Source of the DNA: Actinobacteria bacterium UBA7422
GTDB lineage: Bacteria > Actinomycetota > Actinomycetes > S36-B12
NCBI GenBank assembly: GCA_002469525.1
Contig: DKME01000015.1
Location: 1 to 26,802 of the forward strand
DNA: 26,802 nucleotides
Direction: 5' to 3'
The notes below the pieces were generated by a model. The model was not told the origin of the DNA and ran no database searches. It saw only the letters and a program-made list of their open reading frames with translations. How positions within the stretch are numbered: position 1 is the first letter of the stretch; every line of letters begins with the position of its first letter. The position numbers and the translations under genes were made by a program. Shown in pieces: positions 20,465 to 26,802 of the stretch.

Positions 20465-23203
20465 ATGTCTTCCGCGGCCGAAAAGTACGCCGCATCCCGC
20501 GTTAAGGCACATGATAATAAAACCATGGTTGGTGCTTTCACCGCTGATTACGCATTCGACCTAGATCCATTTCAACTCGACGCCATTCGCGCAATCGAAT
20601 CCGGTAAGGGTGTGCTCGTTGCAGCACCCACAGGAGCTGGGAAAACAGTCGTGGGTGAATTCGCCATTTACCGCGCCCTCAACTCGGGGACAAAATGTTT
20701 CTACACAACGCCAATCAAGGCACTCTCCAATCAGAAGTACGCTGAGCTTGTTGAACGTTACGGTGCGGAGAACGTGGGCCTGCTTACCGGAGACAACAGC
20801 ATTAATGGGGAGGCGCCAATTGTCGTAATGACAACTGAGGTCCTGCGCAACATGTTATACGCGCACTCGTCAACGATTAAGAATCTTGCATATGTCGTCA
20901 TGGACGAAGTGCACTACCTAGCAGATCGTTCGCGCGGTGCGGTCTGGGAAGAAGTGATCATTCACCTCCCAGACTCGGTGACGATTATTGCCCTGAGTGC
21001 AACGGTGAGTAATGCGGAAGAGTTCGGGCGCTGGCTAGCAACTATCCGGGGGGAAACCGAAGTAATAGTCGAGGAAATAAGACCTGTCCCGTTGTGGCAA
21101 CACGTTATGGCTGGTAAAAGACTCTACGACCTATTTATCGATGACTCACAACACGAGGTCAATCCAGAGTTGGCAGCACTAGCGCGAAACTCCTCCCAAG
21201 CCGCTGCCAACAGAAGTCGCTCCAAGTACGGGAGTAAAGGTCGAACTGCCCCACGGCGAACCACACTCACTCCCTGGCGAAGCGACGTTGTCGCGCTCCT
21301 TGAAACCGAAGTGCTGCTACCTGCGATCTACTTCCTGTTCAGCAGAGCCGGATGCGACGATGCTGTTGAACAGATCTTGAGTTCCGGGCTCCGACTCACC
21401 ACGACGGCGGAAAGGGAGAAGATCCGTAATCAGGTTTTGGAGTCCACGCGCGACATTCCAGACGAAGACTTGGCCGCACTCGGATTCTCCGACTGGATTG
21501 ACGCACTTGAACGCGGCGTGGCCGCCCACCATGCGGGTGCGTTACCTCGATTCAAAGAGATTGTTGAATCCCTGTTCCAACAAGGTTTGCTCAAGGTTGT
21601 GTTTGCCACTGAGACTTTGGCTCTTGGAATAAACATGCCCGCGAAGTCCGTAGTCCTAGAGCGCCTGGTCAAGTGGAACGGGGACGCCCACGTTGATCTT
21701 TCCCCGGGGGAGTACACGCAGATCACCGGTAGGGCCGGTAGGCGTGGAATTGACGTCGAGGGACACGCAGTTGTGCTGTGGCAGCAGGACCTTGACCCGA
21801 AGTCGCTGGCTGGTCTTGCGTCAACACGAACCTATCCGCTCAAGTCTTCCTTCCGACCCAGTTACAACATGGCCGTAAATCTTGTTGGATCAATTGGAAC
21901 CGAGCGAGCTCGTGAACTCTTGGAAACTTCGTTCGCACAATTCCAAGCAGACGCATCCGTTGTTGGTTTGGCCACCGAGTTGCGCAAGCTAGAGGAAGCC
22001 AAAGCAGGCTACTTCGAATCAATGCAGTGTCACCTTGGTGACTTTGAGCAATACAGTGCCCTCCGACATGAGATCTCGGTTGCAGAGCGCCAAGACAGTC
22101 GAGCCAGCGTAAAAGTTCGCCGTGATCTGGGTGAGTCACAGTTGCGAACTCTCAAGGTAGGTGACGTAATCATGTTGACGTCCGGGAAAAAGGCTGGACC
22201 AGCGGTCGTAGTCTCTCCCGCAATCAACAGCCCAAAAGTTGAACCACGACCCATGGTGCTCACGGGTGACAGACAGGTTCGTCGGCTCAACCACCACGAC
22301 GCCCTTGTCGACCTTGCCCCTATTGGCAGGTTGCGGGTCCCTAAGAATTTTTCTTCACGCGATGCTCATATTAAAAAGAGTCTCGCCCAGCAGGTCCGCG
22401 ATCTTGGACAGAAGGCGGCAGACCCAAAACGACGTGGTAAAAAATCACATGAAGTAAACCCAGTGGTTCAAGACTTACGGGACCAAATGCGTGCCCATCC
22501 CTGTCATGGCTGTGATGAGCGAGAAGCTCACGCGCGCTGGGGTGAGCGCTACCAGAAAACTGAAAGCCAATACCAAGAAGTTGCATCCCGCATGAAAGGC
22601 CGCACCAACACGATTGCGCGCCGCTTTGATCGGTTGTGTTCTGTTCTGGGGTCCCTGGACTACCTAGCCAAGAATTCACAAGGTGAATGGAAGGTCACTG
22701 AGCGGGGAACTTTGCTAACGGGGGTTTACTCAGAAAACGATCTACTCATTGCGCAAACTATTCTGGCTCGAGTTCTTGACCAACTTGATCCGGCGACACT
22801 TGCGGCGGTGTGCTCCACTTTTGTCTACGAAAGTCGCCGCGGGGATTCCGACGAAGCACCGTCGGTTCCTGGTGGGCCAACCCAAAAGGCTCTCGACGAA
22901 ATCCATCAAATTTGGGGTCAGGTCGAGGGTGTTGAGCACGAACACCGGGTCAATGAAAACCGCACGTTAGACGCTGGTTTGGCTTGGGCCGTGTACCGCT
23001 GGGCGAAAGGTGCAACGCTCATGCGAATCCTGACAAGCAATGACGTGACGGCGGGCGACTTCGTTCGTTGGGTACGACAGGTGATTGACCTCCTTGGTCA
23101 GATCGTCGCCGTGACACCGCAAGACTCCGACTTACATGCAAATGCTGTTGCGGCAATCGAACTGTGCAAACGAGGAATTATTTCCTATCCGAGCGCTGCC
23201 TGA
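20465..23203 (+). CDS. helY: Ski2/Mtr4-like DExH-box RNA helicase HelY
   Basis: This predicted ATP-dependent 3'-5' helicase has 912 residues, close to M. tuberculosis HelY (906). Helicase motifs: Q-like DPFQLDAI (34-41), Walker A APTGAGKT (54-61), DEVH (147-150), SAT (178-180), then in domain 2 FATETLALGINMPA and QITGRAGRRGID. A winged-helix/ratchet region follows, then a middle domain with KVGDVIMLTSGKKAG, a small cysteine motif PCHGC, and a C-terminal DSHCT-like helical domain. The Ski2-like arrangement suggests RNA turnover, but bacterial HelY's role is poorly known. It follows tatC and its last 19 bases overlap the convergent exonuclease gene. Confidence 0.95.
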   Translation: MSSAAEKYAASRVKAHDNKTMVGAFTADYAFDLDPFQLDAIRAIESGKGVLVAAPTGAGKTVVGEFAIYRALNSGTKCFYTTPIKALSNQKYAELVERYGAENVGLLTGDNSINGEAPIVVMTTEVLRNMLYAHSSTIKNLAYVVMDEVHYLADRSRGAVWEEVIIHLPDSVTIIALSATVSNAEEFGRWLATIRGETEVIVEEIRPVPLWQHVMAGKRLYDLFIDDSQHEVNPELAALARNSSQAAANRSRSKYGSKGRTAPRRTTLTPWRSDVVALLETEVLLPAIYFLFSRAGCDDAVEQILSSGLRLTTTAEREKIRNQVLESTRDIPDEDLAALGFSDWIDALERGVAAHHAGALPRFKEIVESLFQQGLLKVVFATETLALGINMPAKSVVLERLVKWNGDAHVDLSPGEYTQITGRAGRRGIDVEGHAVVLWQQDLDPKSLAGLASTRTYPLKSSFRPSYNMAVNLVGSIGTERARELLETSFAQFQADASVVGLATELRKLEEAKAGYFESMQCHLGDFEQYSALRHEISVAERQDSRASVKVRRDLGESQLRTLKVGDVIMLTSGKKAGPAVVVSPAINSPKVEPRPMVLTGDRQVRRLNHHDALVDLAPIGRLRVPKNFSSRDAHIKKSLAQQVRDLGQKAADPKRRGKKSHEVNPVVQDLRDQMRAHPCHGCDEREAHARWGERYQKTESQYQEVASRMKGRTNTIARRFDRLCSVLGSLDYLAKNSQGEWKVTERGTLLTGVYSENDLLIAQTILARVLDQLDPATLAAVCSTFVYESRRGDSDEAPSVPGGPTQKALDEIHQIWGQVEGVEHEHRVNENRTLDAGLAWAVYRWAKGATLMRILTSNDVTAGDFVRWVRQVIDLLGQIVAVTPQDSDLHANAVAAIELCKRGIISYPSAA

Positions 23204-24096
23204 AGTAACTCGTCCACATATTTTTCAACGCCCCATTGCATTGAGATCTCGCGTAGGGCGTTCATGTCAACAGGCTCATAGGGAACATCTGTGTCCCATG
23301 CAGCCACCGGAAGCCGAGTTTCTGCAGTTATTACAGCCAGAGCATCATGTAAGTATTGTGATCCCGCTGTGATGCGTTCGGCGAGTCTGGGTGTGAGCGG
23401 TCGGTCATAGGTGTCAGAGCTTGATACCTTGATAAGTTCGGTGAGGTCGCCGTATTCGTTGATCAAAGCAGCTGCAGTCTTCTCACCAATCCCGGCTATT
23501 CCGGGTAATCCGTCGCTGGGGTCACCACGTAATGCAGCCATGGCCAGGTATTTGGTGGGGGATACCCCGTATTTCTCCTTGATCGCTTCCGGGCCTAGGA
23601 CAGGCCAACCCTCAACCCCGCCGGTTACCTGCAGGAGCAGTGAAACCCGGTCGGTAACAACTTGAATCAAATCCCGATCACTTGTCACGACACATGAACG
23701 ACCTTGACGCTGCGCCGCAACAGATGCGATGACATCGTCTGCTTCAAAGCCATCGATCCCGATTCGAGCAACACCCCAGGCGTCCAATAGTGCAGCAATT
23801 GCATCTATCTGTGGGCTTAATGTGTCGGGTACCTCCTCTGCACTTGTTTCAATTCCCAGTCGGTGCGTTTTGTAACTGGGAACGAGCTCAACCCGCCACG
23901 CCGGTCGCCAGTCGTTGTCCCACGCTGCGACAAGCCCGCTGGGGTGATGCAGGGTCACCAGTTTCGTTAACATGGAGACGAAGCCGCGAACTGCATTGTG
24001 TGGACGTCCATCCGGTGTGGTCAGTTTCTCTGGGAGGGCATAGAAGGCACGGTAGTAAAGGGTTGCGCTGTCCAGGATTAACAGAGGTCCACTCAC
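23185..24096 (-). CDS. 5'-3' exonuclease (polymerase I N-terminal domain type)
   Basis: The 303-residue stand-alone FEN/5'-nuclease probably removes RNA primers or flaps. Metal-site acidic residues are in place: Asp9 (LLILDS), Asp60 (AAWDND), the EADD cluster (118-121), SDRD (139-142) and RGDPSD (190-195). A helix-three-turn-helix DNA-binding segment follows (GLPGIAGIGEKTAAAL, 196-211). It has no polymerase domain. By order it matches Rv2090, between helY and a pepE-type gene. The GTG start has CATACT six bases upstream, a one-mismatch leaderless -10. It overlaps helY by 19 bases tail to tail and is divergent from the peptidase gene. Confidence 0.93.
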   Translation of the reverse strand: MSGPLLILDSATLYYRAFYALPEKLTTPDGRPHNAVRGFVSMLTKLVTLHHPSGLVAAWDNDWRPAWRVELVPSYKTHRLGIETSAEEVPDTLSPQIDAIAALLDAWGVARIGIDGFEADDVIASVAAQRQGRSCVVTSDRDLIQVVTDRVSLLLQVTGGVEGWPVLGPEAIKEKYGVSPTKYLAMAALRGDPSDGLPGIAGIGEKTAAALINEYGDLTELIKVSSSDTYDRPLTPRLAERITAGSQYLHDALAVITAETRLPVAAWDTDVPYEPVDMNALREISMQWGVEKYVDELLQAALG

Positions 24097-24102
24097 GGCG
24101 AA

Positions 24103-24108
24103 AGTATG
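24103..24108 (-). promoter_or_regulatory. Possible leaderless -10 of the exonuclease gene (CATACT)
   Basis: On the minus strand CATACT lies six bases before the GTG at 24096. It differs from TANNNT only at position 1. No ribosome binding site is visible. Confidence 0.35.
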
Positions 24109-24118
24109 ACACCCGGGT

Positions 24119-24124
24119 TAATGT
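24119..24124 (+). promoter_or_regulatory. Possible leaderless -10 of the peptidase gene (TAATGT)
   Basis: TAATGT lies seven bases before the ATG at 24132, one base more than the other elements. It is in the 35-base gap shared with the divergent exonuclease gene. Confidence 0.4.
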
Positions 24125-24131
24125 GTCCCAC

Positions 24132-25247
24132 ATGGCAGCGAACTTAGATTTCTCCGAAAGAATCACCCGCGCACAGGTTCACATGCAGGAGTTAGGTGTC
24201 GACCTGCTCCTTGTCACACCTAGTGCCGACCTTCGATATTTGATCGGTTACAACGCGATTCCACTCGAACGCCTTACGGCACTGGTTATCGCACCTCATG
24301 CAGAGCCGTTTCTGATTGTGCCCAAGCTCGAAGTTTCCACGGCGAAGGCTAGCCCGTTTGGTGGGCTGGGTTGGAAGGTAATCGGCTGGAGCGAGAGCGA
24401 GAATCCATATGAACTTATTGGTTCCAGATCTGGATTCACGCATGGACGAATCGCGGTTGACAACCACATGTGGGCCGAGCGAGTACTCACAATCACAGAG
24501 AAATTCCCCGAGTCAAATATTGAACTAGCGGCGCCGATCATCAACGCCATTCGCGTGGTGAAAACACCCGCGGAGTTGGACCATCTGCGTGTCGCAGCGG
24601 CAGCCATTGACCGAGTTCACGCTCAGGTGCCGAACCTGTTGCGAGTAGGTCGAACCGAGGAAGAAGTAGGGCGCGATATTGCGGATTTGATCCTGGCAGA
24701 AGGACACACACGTGTTGACTTTGTGATTGTGGCATCTGGCCCGAACGGTGCAAGTCCACACCACGAACTCAGTAGCCGCGTTATCCAAATGGGGGATCCG
24801 GTTGTGGTTGATATCGGTGGCACTATGCCGAGTGGCTACTGCAGTGACTGCACTCGAACCTACTCAATGGGTGACCCTGGAGGCGACTACTTGGAGAGAT
24901 ACGCAGCCCTTCAAGTCGCCCAGGAACTTTCCACCCAAGCGGTGAGCCATGGGGCAATAAGTCATGACATTGACGCAGCGGGACGCAACTCCCTCGCTGA
25001 GCACGGTTTGAACGAGTATTTCATTCACCGAACAGGTCATGGAATTGGCCTAGAGACCCACGAAGAGCCCTATATCGGTGAGAACAACTCAACTGTGATC
25101 GAAAACAACATGGTGTTCAGCATTGAACCGGGCTTCTACATTGAGGGGGTGCACGGGGCGCGGATCGAAGACATTGTGATCTGTACCCCCAGCGGTCCGG
25201 AATCGATTAACAAGCAAACCCGTGACCTTGTTGTAGTACAGGGATAG
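24132..25247 (+). CDS. Xaa-Pro dipeptidase-like metallopeptidase, M24 family (PepE-type)
   Basis: This predicted cytosolic dinuclear metallopeptidase acts on peptides with proline in second position. The 371-residue protein has an N-terminal creatinase-like domain (about 1-140) and a pita-bread catalytic domain. All five metal ligands are visible: Asp227 (VVVDIGG), Asp239 (CSDCTRTY), His303 (RTGHGIGLETHEEP), Glu332 (SIEPGFYI) and Glu346 (ARIEDI). It corresponds in order to mycobacterial pepE (Rv2089c). I chose ATG 24132, since the longer open frame upstream (from 23790) is antisense to the exonuclease and unlike any peptidase. Downstream, the amidohydrolase starts 10 bases after the stop, suggesting an operon. 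It could process peptides released by the proteasome (inference). Confidence 0.93.
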   Translation: MAANLDFSERITRAQVHMQELGVDLLLVTPSADLRYLIGYNAIPLERLTALVIAPHAEPFLIVPKLEVSTAKASPFGGLGWKVIGWSESENPYELIGSRSGFTHGRIAVDNHMWAERVLTITEKFPESNIELAAPIINAIRVVKTPAELDHLRVAAAAIDRVHAQVPNLLRVGRTEEEVGRDIADLILAEGHTRVDFVIVASGPNGASPHHELSSRVIQMGDPVVVDIGGTMPSGYCSDCTRTYSMGDPGGDYLERYAALQVAQELSTQAVSHGAISHDIDAAGRNSLAEHGLNEYFIHRTGHGIGLETHEEPYIGENNSTVIENNMVFSIEPGFYIEGVHGARIEDIVICTPSGPESINKQTRDLVVVQG

Positions 25248-25257
25248 AAAACTGTTC

Positions 25258-26802
25258 ATGACACGGCGAACCTTGATCACTAATGCGGCAATTTATGCAC
25301 CGAGCGTTCCCTATGCAACCGCGTTGCTCATTGACGCTGGTGAGATCGCCTGGATCGGTGATCACAGTGGCGCAGAGGTGCACCGCGAACTCGCCCACAC
25401 CGTCATTGACGCTCAAGGTCACTTCCTAGCACCCGGCTTCGTCGATGCTCACGTGCACGCCACCAGCACCGGGATCATGCTCACCGGTCTTGACCTCACG
25501 GAAGTGACGAATAAGGTGCAGTTGCTGTCCTTACTCTCTGACTACGCCAAGCTGGTAAGCGGAGGAACCGTCTTGGGCCACGGGTGGGACGAGACACATT
25601 GGAGTGACCCAACCCTGCCCACTCGAACTGAAATTGACAGAGCGACGTGGGGAAGCGTTGTGTACCTGAGCCGGGTAGACGTGCACTCGGCGCTGGTCTC
25701 GAGTTCGCTCATTGCTCAACTCCCCGAATGTCAAACAATGGCTGGATTCGAAGTGGGACCGGTTACCCAAGCCGCACATGGTGCATTGCGCACATATGCC
25801 TTAAGTTCGGTCTCGGACAATCAACGAGCAGCAGCTCAGAAAACTTTTTTTGCGCACGCCCTGGAACAGGGAATAGTAAGCGTCCACGAGATGGCCGGCC
25901 CTCAGATCAGTAGCCATGCAGATGCCCGAAGACTGCGAGATCTTGCCAGTCGGCCGCACATGCCCCACCTCGCTATCTATTGGGGTGAACTCTGGAGCGA
26001 GCACTCGGCGCAAATCGTTGCCGAACTCAACGCAATCGGCCTGGGTGGGGATCTGTTCATTGACGGTGCGATCGGGTCACGTACCGCACTCCTGCACGAG
26101 CCCTATACCGACCTGCACACCACCCAGGGTGCCGGCTATCTCACTCCTGAACAGGTGGCGAACCACCTGAGTGCTTGCACCAACGCGGGAATGCAGGGTG
26201 GGTTCCACGTAATAGGTGATCAAGCGTGTGAGATTGCAATGCAAGGCGCGCAGCTCTCAGCACAAAGGACCACAGAATCGGCTTTCAAACGATTACGGCA
26301 CCGCCTTGAACACGCCGAGATGCTGTCAATGCCGAATATCGAAGCAATGCGGGCCCTAGGCATGACCGCCAGCATGCAGCCACTCTTTGACGCGTGGTGG
26401 GGCAACGTAGGTGGCATGTATCAGGCACGACTGGGTGAACGAGCACACAGCATGAACCGGTGGGGGAGTTTGCAGTCACAAGGTGTCGCAGTCTGTTTTT
26501 CATCTGATTCACCGGTAACGCCCAATACTCCTTGGAGCGCCATCCACGCCGCCATGCACCACCACAATCCGAGAGAACAAATCACCGGGCGGGCCGCATT
26601 CAACGCCCACACCCGAGCGGGTTGGCGTGCTTTAGGTTCACAATTTGATTCACACGGTGTGATCCAAGTTGGAGCCCCAGCGAACCTCGCAACCTGGGAG
26701 GTGTCGGACTACGAAGTTCACGTGCCCGACGCGCGCGTCACCCAGTGGAGCACTGATCCACGCTCTGCCACCGTTCCACTTCCCAATCTTGGCAGCGCCG
26801 AC
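25258..26802 (+). CDS. Amidohydrolase, YtcJ-like (amidohydrolase_3), 3' end outside window
   Basis: The frame is open from ATG 25258 to the last base (515 residues seen), so the C terminus is cut by the window edge. It starts with the composite beta-sandwich strand (TLITNAAIY...AWIGDHS...VIDAQGHFLAPGFVD) and has the metal-binding DAHVHAT (His65, His67), then GHGWDETHW, GGFHVIGDQA, RLEHAEML and FSSDSPVTPNTPW with the catalytic aspartate. This order is typical of the YtcJ/N-substituted formamide deformylase-like group. The substrate is unknown. It starts 10 bases after the peptidase stop without a clear ribosome binding site, so co-transcription is likely. Confidence 0.88.
   Translation, partial: MTRRTLITNAAIYAPSVPYATALLIDAGEIAWIGDHSGAEVHRELAHTVIDAQGHFLAPGFVDAHVHATSTGIMLTGLDLTEVTNKVQLLSLLSDYAKLVSGGTVLGHGWDETHWSDPTLPTRTEIDRATWGSVVYLSRVDVHSALVSSSLIAQLPECQTMAGFEVGPVTQAAHGALRTYALSSVSDNQRAAAQKTFFAHALEQGIVSVHEMAGPQISSHADARRLRDLASRPHMPHLAIYWGELWSEHSAQIVAELNAIGLGGDLFIDGAIGSRTALLHEPYTDLHTTQGAGYLTPEQVANHLSACTNAGMQGGFHVIGDQACEIAMQGAQLSAQRTTESAFKRLRHRLEHAEMLSMPNIEAMRALGMTASMQPLFDAWWGNVGGMYQARLGERAHSMNRWGSLQSQGVAVCFSSDSPVTPNTPWSAIHAAMHHHNPREQITGRAAFNAHTRAGWRALGSQFDSHGVIQVGAPANLATWEVSDYEVHVPDARVTQWSTDPRSATVPLPNLGSAD

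Noticed and set aside
23790..24131. Upstream extension of the peptidase reading frame
   Set aside because: The extra 114 residues are antisense to the exonuclease gene and unlike M24 peptidases; ATG 24132 gives the normal N terminus and has a -10 nearby.

Overview
The window is a chromosomal segment of an actinobacterium. It carries a complete Pup-proteasome locus (arc/mpa, dop, pup, prcB, prcA, pafA), the mycothiol ligase mshC, the WYL regulator pair pafB-pafC and tatA-tatC-helY. By memory the order matches the Mycobacterium tuberculosis block from about Rv2135c to Rv2089c, without the PE/PPE and mobile-gene insertions. Base composition is moderate (near half G+C by eye), low for this phylum, and packing is very tight: the longest stretch without a gene is about 159 bases. 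This suggests a small-genome, probably aquatic, actinobacterial lineage; the species cannot be named from the sequence. I saw no mobile element, CRISPR array, tRNA, rRNA or convincing intrinsic terminator.

Layout. (1) 1-2764: end of a histidine-phosphatase gene, a DUF3090 gene, an SCO1664-type kinase-like gene, and mshC. (2) 2761-5481: divergent gnd (short, probably NAD-dependent 6-phosphogluconate dehydrogenase) and pgi. (3) 5478-8777: a PAC2-family protein translationally coupled to an alpha/beta hydrolase, an HAD phosphatase, and a RecB-like PD-(D/E)XK nuclease with four cysteines. (4) 8827-16202: trmI, then the proteasome block. The ARC ATPase ends in GQYL, Dop deamidates Pup-GGQ, PafA ligates Pup, and PrcB/PrcA form the 20S core. 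(5) 16228-19182: a lipoprotein FKBP and a cytosolic FKBP prolyl isomerase, then pafB-pafC. (6) 19286-23203: tatA, tatC, helY. (7) 23185-26802: a 5'-3' exonuclease on the minus strand, an Xaa-Pro-dipeptidase-like protein and a truncated amidohydrolase.

The strongest unlisted signal is a recurring promoter geometry. Six gene starts (mshC, the RecB-like gene, trmI, pup, the FKBP lipoprotein gene, helY) have TANNNT exactly six bases before the start codon and no Shine-Dalgarno sequence, as expected for leaderless transcripts. Three further starts have near matches. The best candidate for an undescribed system is the conserved trio phosphatase / DUF3090 / kinase-like protein joined to mshC. Its role is unknown, and it may supply or regulate an inositol-phosphate step such as the missing mycothiol phosphatase.

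All four convergent gene pairs overlap at their 3' ends, which fits strong genome compaction.
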